DNA from: Halobacteriovorax vibrionivorans
GTDB taxonomy: Bacteria; Bdellovibrionota; Bacteriovoracia; Bacteriovoracales; Bacteriovoracaceae
Direction: 5' to 3'
NCBI RefSeq assembly: GCF_003346865.1
Contig: NZ_QDKL01000002.1
Location: 310,001 to 374,000, forward strand
Length of the DNA stretch: 64,000 bases
How positions within the stretch are numbered: position 1 is the stretch's first letter; every line of letters starts with the position of its first letter. The notes below the pieces were generated by a model that worked only from the letters and a program-made list of their open reading frames with translations, did not search any database and was not told the origin of the DNA. The position numbers and the translations under genes are program-made. This document shows positions 26,144 through 35,747 of the stretch, one piece after another.

Positions 26144-26169
26144 GGCCCGCTTAGCGGGCCTTTTTTTTT
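26144..26169 (+). terminator. Strong intrinsic terminator
   Basis: GGCCCGC (26144-26150) pairs with GCGGGCC (26154-26160) around TTA and is followed by nine T residues. It ends the beta-barrel gene. Confidence 0.95.
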
Positions 26170-26202
26170 GCCTTAATTCTATCTTAACCCTATAATTTAA
26201 AT

Positions 26203-26715
26203 ATGAATGTATTTAAGGGATTAAAGAATACCCACACAGAAATAAAACGTATCAACGGTTACTTAAAAGAAGTCGTCACTTTCCTTGATGACTCTGGAAA
26301 ACCGATGGGACATGTAATAAACCCTCTTATGGTTGAATTGCGCTTAAGAGATATTACCCAAATCTTTGTGGGGGCCTTTCTTGTTGCTTCTCCTCTGTGC
26401 TTTACAGAAGAAGTCTGGACACTTAGTGAGACTCTTCCCTTTCAAAATATTTACTATTTATTTGCCGCATCTATTACGACAGTAACGTTCTTTGTGTATT
26501 TTAACTTTTATCGTTTTAAGCTTAAGGGAAATGTCATTGAGTTCTTAAAGCGTATTTTTGCCATCTACTTTATTACGACTTTAAGTGTTGTTATGATTTT
26601 ATTTTTGATTAATAAATTTCCAGTAAAGACAGACCATATACTTGCATTTAAACGTACTGTAATTATCGCCTTTCCAAGTATATTTGGTGCTGCCGTTACT
26701 GATTATTTAAAATAA
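26203..26715 (+). CDS. Integral membrane protein, DUF2391-like
   Basis: This 170-residue protein has an N-terminal soluble part of about 45 residues and then four predicted membrane helices. The stretch RDITQIFVGAFLVASPLCFTEEVW resembles the start of DUF2391 membrane proteins, which have no known function. It sits alone between a terminator and the convergent copper operon, meeting the DUF3347 gene end to end without a gap. No ribosome site better than a weak A-rich stretch precedes the ATG. Confidence 0.6.
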   Translation: MNVFKGLKNTHTEIKRINGYLKEVVTFLDDSGKPMGHVINPLMVELRLRDITQIFVGAFLVASPLCFTEEVWTLSETLPFQNIYYLFAASITTVTFFVYFNFYRFKLKGNVIEFLKRIFAIYFITTLSVVMILFLINKFPVKTDHILAFKRTVIIAFPSIFGAAVTDYLK

Positions 26716-27198
26716 TTAGAAGCTTGTATCTTTACTACCACAGTGAGGCATATTAGCAGCGTATGGGTTGTGTACTTTTTCTTGCTTAGAAGAATTCTGT
26801 ACCCACTTCTTCTTAACCATAGGACATGAATAAGCGTTATACTCGCTTCCTACATCATAAGTATTAAGAATATAGATAAGTGCCATTGAGATCGTATGAT
26901 AATTTTGTCCATTCTCATCTTTTGTCTTATTAGCTTTTATTTCATCAAGCTTAGTCATTGAAAACTTCAATAACTTCTTTATCTTTTCATGTGAGACCTT
27001 ATTCATTGCATTCTTAAGCTCTTGGGCCGAGTCTGCAACACTCTTAGCATCATACTTAAAGAAGCTTGCGTGTAGCTTCTCATTGGCCTTTAAAACATTC
27101 ACAACTTCTTCTTTCTGTGCTGATGTTAAGCTTTCTCTTACATCTGCAAATGTTGAAAAATTAATTAATACTGAAAATAATGTAATTAGCTTAAACAT
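26716..27198 (-). CDS. Exported DUF3347-type copper-associated protein
   Basis: The ATG at 27198 has GGAG six bases upstream, giving 160 residues with a signal peptide ending near STFAD. The sequence fits DUF3347, a helical periplasmic domain often fused to CusB-type adaptors: a helical core, then YNAYSCPMVKKKWVQNS and a C-terminal NPYAANMPHCGS. The Cys, Met and His residues there could bind Cu(I). It is the last gene of the copper operon, overlapping the end of the RND pump gene by eight bases. I infer that it carries or buffers copper in the periplasm. Confidence 0.8.
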   Translation of the reverse strand: MFKLITLFSVLINFSTFADVRESLTSAQKEEVVNVLKANEKLHASFFKYDAKSVADSAQELKNAMNKVSHEKIKKLLKFSMTKLDEIKANKTKDENGQNYHTISMALIYILNTYDVGSEYNAYSCPMVKKKWVQNSSKQEKVHNPYAANMPHCGSKDTSF

Positions 27199-30100
27199 TT
27201 TCTTCTCCATGAGTAATTTCTTTTATACGTCTTTCTTCAAAGTACGAGTATGTAATTGGAACAATGAATAGAGTAATTAATTCAACTAACATTCCACCTA
27301 ATGTTGGAATGGCCATAGGCTTCATGACTTCAGAACCTGTACTCGTTGACCACATAATTGGAAGTAAGGCCACAATAGTTGTAGTTGTTGTCATAATAAG
27401 AGGTCTAATACGTCGTGAACCTGCATTACTTATGACCTCTTTTAATTCTTCCCAGTTTTTAGGATTAATTTTTCGATTCTCTTCTTGAAGATACGTCATA
27501 AGAACAACACCATCATCTACAGCAATTCCAAAAAGAGCAATAAAGCCAACCCAAACTGCAACAGAAGTATTAAACCCACCAATCCATAGTAAAATTAGGC
27601 CACCAGCAAATGCAATCGGTATTGCACTAAAGATGATACCTGCATTTCTTAAGTTCTTTATTCCCATATAGATAATGAGAAGATTGATAAGTAAGGCCAA
27701 CGGAATTAAAAGCAAAAGCCTCTGATTTGAGCGAACTTGATTTTCATATTGTCCGGCCCATGAAAGAGAGTACCCTTTTGGAAGCTCGATCTCTTTAGCA
27801 ACTTTTTCTTTTGCCTCTTCCACAAAGCCTATGAGATCCCTATCTTGAACATTTAATAATACCAATGACTTTAGCATACCATCTTCTGATTGAATCATTG
27901 CAGGCCCTGTTACAACCTCAATTTTTGCTAATTGCTCAAGTGGTATATGTTGACCTAGAGGACTTGGAACTAAAACTTTCTTTAGTTCATCAATTCGATC
28001 CCTTAGCTCTTTTTTATAGCGCACACGAATAGGAAATCTTTTTCTTCCATCGTAAAATTGACCGATAGTCATTCCGCCAATTGCAGTTTGTAGTATTCGA
28101 TTAATCGTTCCAGTATTTATACCAAAACGACTTGCAGCGATTCGATCAATATCAAATTCAATATAAGGTTTACCTGTGATCTGTTGAGCGTAAACACCAC
28201 TTGCACCTCTAACCTCTTCTAATTTTCGTCCAATTTTATTACCAAGTTTTTCAAGAGTCTCGAGGTCATCACCAAATATTTTCACGCCAATTTGTGTTTT
28301 GATTCCTGTGGAAATCATTGAAATACGGTTTTCTATTGGAAATAACCAAGCATTCACAAGTCCTGGAACCTGAATCTTTTGATCGAGATCATTCATAATA
28401 TCATAAATAGAAGTACCACTAGGCCATTCATCTTCAGGAATAAGTTTAACAACTGTTTCAAACATTGCGACAGGCGCTGGATCAAGCGCAGTTTCAGCTC
28501 GCCCTAATTTTCCATAAGCATCTTTTACAAGAGGGTGCTTCTTTAATTCACGATCAGTATAAGCTAGTAATTCACGAGCTTTTGTCATACCAACATCAGC
28601 TGTCGTTACTGGCATATAGAGGATCTCTCCTTCATTTAAAGAAGGCATAAATTCCTTACCTAATTGAGTCAGAGCAAAACCACCAAGAACTAGAATGATG
28701 ACGGGAAAAATAAAAAATACTTTTCGATTATCAAGGAACCAATCTAGTACTGGTTTATATGTTGAGACTATTTTCTTACTTACTGGGTTTTTCTCAATTG
28801 GCCTTAAATCACCTTTTAGAAAGTAAACACTTAATGCTGGTACGAGAATAATAGCAACAATGACAGATCCAAACATTGCTAGAGTTTTTGCCCATGCAAG
28901 TGGACCAAAGAGTTTGCCTTCACTACCTTCTAATCCGAAAACCGGTAAAAATGTAATTATTGTTGTTGCCACAGCAGTTAAGATAGCAGGCCCAACTTCT
29001 CTAGCAGAACTTACAACAGTCTCAATTCTTTCATTTTTTGTGAGCTTATTTCCTTTTTCAGCAAGTGAAGAGTAAATACTTTCAGTCATGATAATTCCCA
29101 TATCCACCATTGAACCAATGGCAATAACGAGACCTGAAAGACTCATAACATTTGAATCAATCCCTAATAACTTCATTAAAATAAAGCTAATTCCAACACC
29201 AAAAGGAAGTGTTAGAGAAACGAGAATAGACGATTTAAAGTGAAGTAAGAAAAGAAGAATCACTACGACTGTAATAACAATTTCTTGAGCAAGTGCACTG
29301 TAGACAGTACCAATTGTTCTCTCAATTACCTCAGTACGGTCATAAAATGATTTAAGCTCAACTCCCTTAGGTAGGCCTTGCCTTACTTCTTTGAGTTTTT
29401 CTTTTACATTATCAATTACTTCTTTAGGGTTTTCCCCAAAGCGCATCGTAACAATGCCGCCGACAGCTTCTTGTCCATTCTTATCGAGTGCGCCACGTCT
29501 AAATGCCGGCCCTGTTCCAACACGGGCCATGTCTTTAATTCTTATGGGAGTATCTTTTTTTACATCAACTACAACATTTTCAATGTCTGAAATTGATTTA
29601 AAAAATCCCTTACCTCGAACAATAAACTCTCTAGCTCCATCTTCGATGACTTCGGCGCCAACATCAATATTACTATTCTCAATAGCTGAAATGATTTTAG
29701 TAAGATGAATATCATATGCAATGAGCTTATTTGGATCCACATCAATTTGATACTCTTTAACAAAGCCACCAATACTTGCAACTTCACTTACACCATTTAC
29801 ACTTTGAAGGAGATAGCGAACATAGAAGTCCTGTAGTGTACGAAGTTCTTCTAACGATAATGGTTTTGAGTTTTCAGGAGTATTTTCCAATGTATACATA
29901 TACACTTGGCCAAGTCCTGTTGCATCTGGTCCCATTGCAGGAGACACACCAGTTGGAAGCTCATTCTTTGCAGACGTTAGTTTTTCAAGAACACGTGACC
30001 TCGACCAATAAAAGTCAATTTCATCATCAAAGATTACGTATATCGTAGAAAAACCAAATGCAGAGGTTCCTCGAATATTCTTAACTCCAGGAATACCTTG

Positions 30101-30319
30101 TAACATAATACTTAATGGATAAGTGATCTGTTCTTCAATATCTTTTGGTGATCTTCCGGCCCATTCAGTGAAGACAATTTGCTGATTTTCTCCAATATCA
30201 GGAATAGCATCGACTCTTGCCGTATTGAGACTAAATATAGACAGAAGTCCAATTAAGATAAATATAAGGACAACAGCTACACGATTACGAATGGATAATT
30301 CAATAATTCTCTTAATCAT
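27191..30319 (-). CDS. cusA: Heavy-metal RND efflux pump (CusA-like)
   Basis: This 1042-residue protein has the RND plan: a first helix, a large periplasmic loop, helices 2-7, a second loop and helices 8-12. HME-type signatures are GTSAFGFSTIYVIF, QEIVITVVVILLFLLHF, ATTIITFLPVFGLEGSEGKLFGPLAWAKT (quoted in part) and GFIALFGIAVDDGVVLM. Met residues in the second porter loop (for example MPVTTADVGM) suit Cu(I) or Ag(I). It uses the proton gradient to drive metal from the periplasm to the outside with the adaptor and TolC-like protein encoded just upstream. CsoR, CopA and CopZ in the same operon point to copper. Confidence 0.92.
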   Translation of the reverse strand: MIKRIIELSIRNRVAVVLIFILIGLLSIFSLNTARVDAIPDIGENQQIVFTEWAGRSPKDIEEQITYPLSIMLQGIPGVKNIRGTSAFGFSTIYVIFDDEIDFYWSRSRVLEKLTSAKNELPTGVSPAMGPDATGLGQVYMYTLENTPENSKPLSLEELRTLQDFYVRYLLQSVNGVSEVASIGGFVKEYQIDVDPNKLIAYDIHLTKIISAIENSNIDVGAEVIEDGAREFIVRGKGFFKSISDIENVVVDVKKDTPIRIKDMARVGTGPAFRRGALDKNGQEAVGGIVTMRFGENPKEVIDNVKEKLKEVRQGLPKGVELKSFYDRTEVIERTIGTVYSALAQEIVITVVVILLFLLHFKSSILVSLTLPFGVGISFILMKLLGIDSNVMSLSGLVIAIGSMVDMGIIMTESIYSSLAEKGNKLTKNERIETVVSSAREVGPAILTAVATTIITFLPVFGLEGSEGKLFGPLAWAKTLAMFGSVIVAIILVPALSVYFLKGDLRPIEKNPVSKKIVSTYKPVLDWFLDNRKVFFIFPVIILVLGGFALTQLGKEFMPSLNEGEILYMPVTTADVGMTKARELLAYTDRELKKHPLVKDAYGKLGRAETALDPAPVAMFETVVKLIPEDEWPSGTSIYDIMNDLDQKIQVPGLVNAWLFPIENRISMISTGIKTQIGVKIFGDDLETLEKLGNKIGRKLEEVRGASGVYAQQITGKPYIEFDIDRIAASRFGINTGTINRILQTAIGGMTIGQFYDGRKRFPIRVRYKKELRDRIDELKKVLVPSPLGQHIPLEQLAKIEVVTGPAMIQSEDGMLKSLVLLNVQDRDLIGFVEEAKEKVAKEIELPKGYSLSWAGQYENQVRSNQRLLLLIPLALLINLLIIYMGIKNLRNAGIIFSAIPIAFAGGLILLWIGGFNTSVAVWVGFIALFGIAVDDGVVLMTYLQEENRKINPKNWEELKEVISNAGSRRIRPLIMTTTTTIVALLPIMWSTSTGSEVMKPMAIPTLGGMLVELITLFIVPITYSYFEERRIKEITHGEENV

Positions 30320-31658
30320 TCATATCCTCATAGCCACCAAATAATTGTGCTTGTGCATCTAGTAGGAAGTTGCCCTCAATAACAACTTCATCACCTTCTT
30401 TCAGTCCTGATACAACTTCAACATAACCTTCTGACTCATGACCTGTATTAATAATTATCGATTTAAAACTTCTATCAGATTCTTTAACCCACGCAACCTT
30501 TCTCTTACCAGTATCAATAACTGCCGAGCGTGGAATAACAAGAGGCATCCCTTCTAAATTAAGACTTATTTGAGCGTTTGCAACCATCCCAGGTTTTAAT
30601 TTTCCATTCTTATTTTCAATTGTTGCCCTAACTTTAAGTGTTCGAGATGTTGAATCTAGTACAGGACTAACAAAATCGATTTCACCAGTAGTAGTCTCAC
30701 CAGGAAGGGCAATAAAATTTAATTCTACTTTTTGGCCAATTTCCACTAGTGCAGAGTCTTGCTCATAAACATCAAACTCAACCCAAACATCACTTAGGTT
30801 TGATAATTTAAAAAAGTCCTGACCTTCTTTAAAGTACTTTCCTACGGTAGCATTTCTAGTTTGAACAACACCAGTTGCAGGAGAATAAATCGTGATATTC
30901 TTAGGAATTTTTCCGTTTTTGGCCCATTCTTCGTATTGGTCTTTCTTTATTCCCCATAATTCAAGACGTTCACGACTTTGGTGATAAAGATCTCGAAATT
31001 CACGACTTCTATTCTTTAAATATGTACTTCGGGCAAGAATATATTCTTCTCCACCTGTGATAAGTCTTGGACTATAGATATCAACGACAGGATCACCGGC
31101 CTTTACAAAACTTCCAGTCGACTTCACATATACCTTTTCAACTCGGCCATCTATTCTTGCCGGAATATTACTTTCTTTTTCTTCTGACTCTAAAACTTGT
31201 CCAAGAAGTCTAATTTTCTTCGTCATTTTCATTGTCGTTACAGGAAAAAAAGATGGATTAAAGTGATTAAGATGAGACTTTCTAAGTTTGACTTTTGCAA
31301 CAACACTTGCCGCTTCTTTTTTATTTATATCCACCTTAACCATTGGAGTTCCGTCTAAAGGACAAACTTCTTCTTTCTCACTTGTAACTTCAGGAAAGTT
31401 CTCACATGCCCAGAGCTGTTTCTTTTCGGCCTTGGCCTCTTTATCAGTGGCGTGATCGTGTTCCACCTCAACTTTTGTTAAGTTCATATGACAAATAGGA
31501 CATTTCCCTGGCTTGTCTTCTCTTATTTGAGGGTGCATTGAACATGTGTAATAAGTTTCAACTTTTTGAGACGTTGTTGTTTCAACTTCTTTCTTACTCT
31601 GACAAGAAGAAAAGAGAGAGATAAACCCTAAAAAGACAATAATCAAGACCTTATTCAT
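30312..31658 (-). CDS. cusB: Metal efflux RND periplasmic adaptor (CusB-like) with two heavy-metal-binding domains
   Basis: The ATG at 31658 has GGAG nine bases upstream; the longer frame begins at a TTG. The 448-residue product is a lipoprotein (lipobox near LFSSC). Two heavy-metal-binding segments come first: YTCSMHPQIREDKPGKCPIC near residue 40, and a variant, ACENFPEVTSEKEEVCPLDG, near 85, that has lost the CxMHP core. Barrel-sandwich, hairpin and beta-barrel adaptor domains follow (GRVEKVYVKSTGSFVKAGDPV, then SPATGVVQTRNATVGKYFKEG). It links the pump to the outer-membrane channel. It overlaps the pump and channel genes by eight bases each. Confidence 0.9.
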   Translation of the reverse strand: MNKVLIIVFLGFISLFSSCQSKKEVETTTSQKVETYYTCSMHPQIREDKPGKCPICHMNLTKVEVEHDHATDKEAKAEKKQLWACENFPEVTSEKEEVCPLDGTPMVKVDINKKEAASVVAKVKLRKSHLNHFNPSFFPVTTMKMTKKIRLLGQVLESEEKESNIPARIDGRVEKVYVKSTGSFVKAGDPVVDIYSPRLITGGEEYILARSTYLKNRSREFRDLYHQSRERLELWGIKKDQYEEWAKNGKIPKNITIYSPATGVVQTRNATVGKYFKEGQDFFKLSNLSDVWVEFDVYEQDSALVEIGQKVELNFIALPGETTTGEIDFVSPVLDSTSRTLKVRATIENKNGKLKPGMVANAQISLNLEGMPLVIPRSAVIDTGKRKVAWVKESDRSFKSIIINTGHESEGYVEVVSGLKEGDEVVIEGNFLLDAQAQLFGGYEDMND

Positions 31659-32847
31659 ATAAAGATTCTCCAAGAGTATACTTTAAGTCCACCTTTCTCA
31701 TTGAAAGCTTTGACTCTAAAGCGACCTTCTTTAGTAATATTGTTTGTAATCTAATTTCACTCTGTAATAACTCAACATAAGTGCTATTACCTAATCCATA
31801 AGATTTAGAAGTAATTGAACGTGAGTTTTGCGCAAAGTTGACTGACTTTCTTGAGATAATTCTCAGCTCTGCATTAAGCTTAGCAATATCGTCTTTAATA
31901 ACCTCAATATCACGACTCTTTTTTAATTTGTAATCATCTAATTGCTTAAAGGCAACATATCGATTGGCAACAGCTTCCCCTTTAGCACCAGACTTATCGT
32001 CTGATACAGGAATTGGAAATGTAATTTGTGCACCAATAAAGTCACCATTATTATCAATGTCAGATCTGATCGTATACCCTACAGATACGGTAATATCAGG
32101 GATATAAGCGAGCTTTGATTGTTCTAGTGAATATTCTTTTGCCTTTAGATTTTCCTTTAAAGAGCTTAAGCGAAAATCCTGGCCTTCAGTTTTACTTGTA
32201 TCAAGAAGCTTCCATGGCACTGATTTATAGTTAAAATTTAGCGCCTTATTACCTACCAGATACTTAAGCTGAGATTTATTCTGCTTTATTTCAAAGTTTT
32301 TATTACTAATTTCACTTTCAACTTCAGACTTTCTTATTTGAATATCTAATAAAGCTTGTTGGGTAATTCGGCCATTAGAGTAGAGTTTCTTACTCACTTT
32401 CAACATCTTAGAAATCCAAGATAAATTCTCTTTTAATATATCTAATTCGTTATTAATCCTTTTATATTCAATAAGATTTGCCCAAAGACTTTTTGTTAAG
32501 GCCTGTTCGAGATCCATTGCACTGTAGTTGATTGACCTTGCTTGTGCGCTTTGACTTTCACCGGCTTTTCCATATTTATTAGATAAAGCTATTTTTTGAC
32601 CGATTCCAAATTCCAGTCCAGACATTGGCGTTTGATCAAACTTAAGAGAGTCCACAGGAAGATTTTTTGCAGCAATCTTAAACATTGGATCACCCCATGA
32701 AGCTTGCTTCTGAGACTTTTCAAGTAAAGATTTTGCACTTCCTTTCATGGCCTGAAGGCTATTGTGATTCTTTAGTTCTTCTACTGCTTCATTGAAAGTA
32801 AAAGCAAAAGTTGAGCAACTCAATAATATGATCAAATACTTAAACAT
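31651..32847 (-). CDS. cusC: TolC-like outer-membrane efflux protein (CusC-like)
   Basis: This 398-residue protein has a signal peptide (MFKYLIILLSCSTFAFT) and the long helical repeats of the outer-membrane efflux protein family; the two structural repeats start near residues 20 and 220. A GLEFGIGQKIALSNKYGK segment and the later SYGLGNSTYVELLQSEIRLQ helix are typical of metal-efflux members. It would form the trimeric exit duct of the copper pump. The gene begins eight bases after csoR and ends inside the adaptor gene. Confidence 0.88.
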   Translation of the reverse strand: MFKYLIILLSCSTFAFTFNEAVEELKNHNSLQAMKGSAKSLLEKSQKQASWGDPMFKIAAKNLPVDSLKFDQTPMSGLEFGIGQKIALSNKYGKAGESQSAQARSINYSAMDLEQALTKSLWANLIEYKRINNELDILKENLSWISKMLKVSKKLYSNGRITQQALLDIQIRKSEVESEISNKNFEIKQNKSQLKYLVGNKALNFNYKSVPWKLLDTSKTEGQDFRLSSLKENLKAKEYSLEQSKLAYIPDITVSVGYTIRSDIDNNGDFIGAQITFPIPVSDDKSGAKGEAVANRYVAFKQLDDYKLKKSRDIEVIKDDIAKLNAELRIISRKSVNFAQNSRSITSKSYGLGNSTYVELLQSEIRLQTILLKKVALESKLSMRKVDLKYTLGESLYE

Positions 32848-32855
32848 TGAAACTC

Positions 32856-33137
32856 CTAAGACTTGGCAGATCTTTTAAGTAATTCCATGATTTCATCTAT
32901 CTTTTCTTCTGATTCTTTAGAAGATCCAGATTTAAGAGCATTTATCACACAACTATTAAGGTGAGACTCTAAAATGACTAACTCTAGTCCCTTCAAAGCA
33001 CTACGAATTGATTTTATTTGTGTAAGAATATCAACACAGTATTTTCCATCCTCGATCATATTCTTAATGCCTCTGACCTGACCTTCAATACGATTTACTC
33101 GAGTCAGTGTCGCCTTATGGTCTGGGTGTTTACTCAT
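32856..33137 (-). CDS. csoR: Copper-sensing repressor (CsoR family)
   Basis: This 93-residue all-helical protein belongs to the CsoR/RcnR family (DUF156). The Cu(I) ligand set Cys34 (KYCVDIL), His59 and Cys63 (ESHLNSC) is present, which separates it from the nickel/cobalt RcnR type. It binds DNA without copper and is released by Cu(I). Its gene overlaps the end of copA by four bases (ATGA), and a matching operator lies in front of copZ, so it probably represses its own operon. Confidence 0.93.
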   Translation of the reverse strand: MSKHPDHKATLTRVNRIEGQVRGIKNMIEDGKYCVDILTQIKSIRSALKGLELVILESHLNSCVINALKSGSSKESEEKIDEIMELLKRSAKS

Positions 33138-35344
33138 ATCAACTTCCTTATTCTTAAACTATTAGTAACAACTGAAATACTACTAAGTCCCATAGCAATA
33201 CTTGCAAGAACAGGTGGCATGGCAGGGCCTCCAAATGGAACAAGAACGCCTGCAGCTACTGGTATTAATAATGTATTATAAATCATCGATAGGAAGAGAT
33301 TTTGCTTAATGATTTTCATTGTACCATTAGCAAGTTCAATAAACTCTACCGCTTTAACTATATCGCCTTTAACAATTGTAACATCAGAAGCACTGATTGC
33401 AACGTCTGTTCCAGTTCCCATGGCCATGGATAGATCAGCTTTAGCTAAAGCTGGGGCGTCATTGATTCCATCCCCAATCATTGCAACTTTTCGCCCCTTG
33501 GACTGTAATTTTTCAACTTGTTTGGCCTTTGCAATCGGTAATGCCTTAGAAATATAATGGTCGATTCCAATTTCTTCACTTACACTTTTTGCAACTTGCT
33601 CGTTATCTCCTGTAATCATCCAAGTTTCGATTCCAAGATTTTTAAAATGATCAATGGCCTCTTTTGCACTTGGCTTAATTTCATCACCCACGATCAGAGT
33701 TGCGATATGAGTCTTATCCTTAGCGACAAAAACAAAACTTCCTACTTTATTTGAAACAAGATTAGAGTCCCTTTTAATTCTCGCATCATCAAATAATGCT
33801 TCATTACCAATATGGTATTCAATATCATCGATTTCAGCGATTAGCCCCTTTCCTTTAATAACTTCAAAGCTATCTGGTTCAAAAAGCTCGATATCACTTT
33901 CTTTAGCAAAGTTAACAACGGCCTTAGCTAGTGGATGTTCCGAAAATTGCTCAATAGAAGCTAAATGAGTAAGTAGTTCTTTTCTGTCACTCTTATCTAA
34001 GTAGACCTCATCAATAACACTAGGCTTTCCAAAAGTTATTGTTCCTGTTTTATCAAAGATAATTGTATCAATTTTTACGGCCTTCTCTATTACTTCTCCA
34101 CCACCAATTAAAAGTCCTTTTAAAGATGCGCGACCAGTTGAAACAACAACGGCCGTTGGAGTTGCTAATCCAAGTGCACAAGGGCATGCAATAACAAGAA
34201 CAGCAATAAAGTTTGAGATTGAATTACCCCATTTAGGTTCTCCACCTAAGAAGTACCAACTAATAAATGTGATAATTGAAATAAGTATAACTGCAGGAGT
34301 AAAAATACTACTTATGCGATCTGCATATTTTTGTATCTCTGGCTTTGACGACTGAGCATCTTCTACAAAACTAATAATCTGAGAAAGAAAAGTGTCATTA
34401 CCTACTTTACTCGCTTTATACTCAACGACATTGTCATCATTAATTGTTCCGGCAAAGACTTCATCATCAACTGTCTTACTAACAGGAATTGGTTCTCCTG
34501 AAATCATTGATTCATCAATTGAGCTGCTACCTTTCGTAATAACCCCATCGACAGCAAATTTCTCACCAGGACGAACTCTTATGATATCTCCAACGACGAC
34601 TTCACTAATATCAATTTCTTTAAAAGTATCATCTCTTAAAACATTTGCCTTCTTTGCAGATAACTTAAATAAGTCATTTAAGGCTTCTTTTGTTTTCTTC
34701 TTTGCTCTTTCCTCAAAATATTGACCTAAGTAGACAAAAGAAGTGATAAATCCTACTGCTTCAAAATAAACTCTTACAGTCAATCCCATCTCTCTTGCAT
34801 AGCCAGTAAAGACAGTGATAAAAACACTGTAGAGAAATGCCGCACTAGTACCTAAACCAATGAGCGTATTCATATTAGAGCGACCACTCGTTAAGAATTG
34901 AAAAAGTGATCGTTGAAATTTCAGACCAATCCACGCCCATACAGGTAGAGTCAAAAGAAGCTGGATATACCAATTTGCTTTTTGATTAGGCCAAGACTTG
35001 AAAGGTCCCATCTCAAAGAGGAAAACAGAGATTGCCAGAATAATCCCAAATAAGAACTTATAGAAATTATCTTTTTCAATCGTCTGTTTAGAATCCTCTT
35101 GTTGCTCACCTTCAACATCAGATTGAATTGAATAACCTAAATCGACGATTTTATCTTCAATCTTTTTCAAGGTCTCCTGATTATCAAATTCAAAGTGTCC
35201 ACTTTCAACAGCGTAGTTAACACTACTAGACTTTACGCCATCAATCTTTGCAACTTCTTTCTCAATTGAAGAAGCACAACTAGCACAATGCATGCCTGAG
35301 ATTTTAATATTTATATCCTGTTGATTCACATTTTCACTTTGCAT
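33134..35344 (-). CDS. copA: Cu(I)-exporting P1B-type ATPase
   Basis: This 736-residue P-type ATPase pumps Cu(I) out of the cytoplasm. It has one N-terminal HMA domain with GMHCASC (about residues 15-21), the membrane CPCALG ion site near 390, the phosphorylation site DKTGT near 430, and GDGINDAP near 630; SEHPLA of the nucleotide domain is also present. One HMA domain is fewer than in many CopA proteins; the separate CopZ chaperone gene lies nine bases upstream. The ribosome site GGAG is well placed. Confidence 0.96.
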   Translation of the reverse strand: MQSENVNQQDINIKISGMHCASCASSIEKEVAKIDGVKSSSVNYAVESGHFEFDNQETLKKIEDKIVDLGYSIQSDVEGEQQEDSKQTIEKDNFYKFLFGIILAISVFLFEMGPFKSWPNQKANWYIQLLLTLPVWAWIGLKFQRSLFQFLTSGRSNMNTLIGLGTSAAFLYSVFITVFTGYAREMGLTVRVYFEAVGFITSFVYLGQYFEERAKKKTKEALNDLFKLSAKKANVLRDDTFKEIDISEVVVGDIIRVRPGEKFAVDGVITKGSSSIDESMISGEPIPVSKTVDDEVFAGTINDDNVVEYKASKVGNDTFLSQIISFVEDAQSSKPEIQKYADRISSIFTPAVILISIITFISWYFLGGEPKWGNSISNFIAVLVIACPCALGLATPTAVVVSTGRASLKGLLIGGGEVIEKAVKIDTIIFDKTGTITFGKPSVIDEVYLDKSDRKELLTHLASIEQFSEHPLAKAVVNFAKESDIELFEPDSFEVIKGKGLIAEIDDIEYHIGNEALFDDARIKRDSNLVSNKVGSFVFVAKDKTHIATLIVGDEIKPSAKEAIDHFKNLGIETWMITGDNEQVAKSVSEEIGIDHYISKALPIAKAKQVEKLQSKGRKVAMIGDGINDAPALAKADLSMAMGTGTDVAISASDVTIVKGDIVKAVEFIELANGTMKIIKQNLFLSMIYNTLLIPVAAGVLVPFGGPAMPPVLASIAMGLSSISVVTNSLRIRKLI

Positions 35345-35353
35345 TTGTCTCTC

Positions 35354-35578
35354 CTAAGCCTGAAGTTTTTTAATACTTGAAACAGGGAAACCGATACCAG
35401 AAAGAGTGGTCTTGATTTGCATATTTGAAAAGTTACTCTCACCACTTACAAGCACTTCCTGATTTTCAACATCAACATCAACACTTGAAATACCTGAAAT
35501 ATCTTTAAGTCCGCCTTCAACTTTACTTACACAACCACCACATTTAATACCACTTACAATAAACTTAACTTTTTTCAC
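35354..35578 (-). CDS. copZ: Copper chaperone, HMA domain (CopZ-like)
   Basis: This 74-residue protein is a single ferredoxin-like HMA domain. The metal loop is GIKCGGC, a variant of the usual MxCxxC with Ile-Lys in place of Met-x. It would carry Cu(I) to the CopA ATPase encoded next. It starts at a GTG five bases after AGAGAGG; the ATG just before is followed at once by TGA. It is the first gene of the operon, directly behind the CsoR box. Confidence 0.9.
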   Translation of the reverse strand: MKKVKFIVSGIKCGGCVSKVEGGLKDISGISSVDVDVENQEVLVSGESNFSNMQIKTTLSGIGFPVSSIKKLQA

Positions 35579-35599
35579 ATAAACCTCTCTTTAAACCAT

Positions 35600-35616
35600 A
35601 TACCCCCATGGGGTAT
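35600..35616 (-). promoter_or_regulatory. CsoR-type operator in the copper promoter
   Basis: ATACCCCCATGGGGTAT is a G/C-tract pseudo-palindrome of the kind bound by CsoR proteins. On the leftward strand it fills the spacer between a weak -35 (TTAGGT) and a candidate -10 (TATATG), 17 bases apart. It lies 21 bases before the copZ start codon. Together with the CsoR gene in the operon this predicts copper-induced expression. Confidence 0.8.
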
Positions 35617-35747
35617 CTCACCTAATCATATTATTCATCGAGGTCTAAAGCAAGAGAAGTTAAGTTAAGTTGACAAAGAAATGACAATGAGGTGGAGGCT
35701 TATTATCTAAGCTACTGTAAATTCGTTATAAGAGATAGCAAGGATTT

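Noticed and set aside
32632..32643. GTTTGATCAAAC, resembling the iron-type operator
   Set aside because: It lies inside the cusC coding region and has no spacer between arms, unlike the N4 spacing of the two promoter sites.
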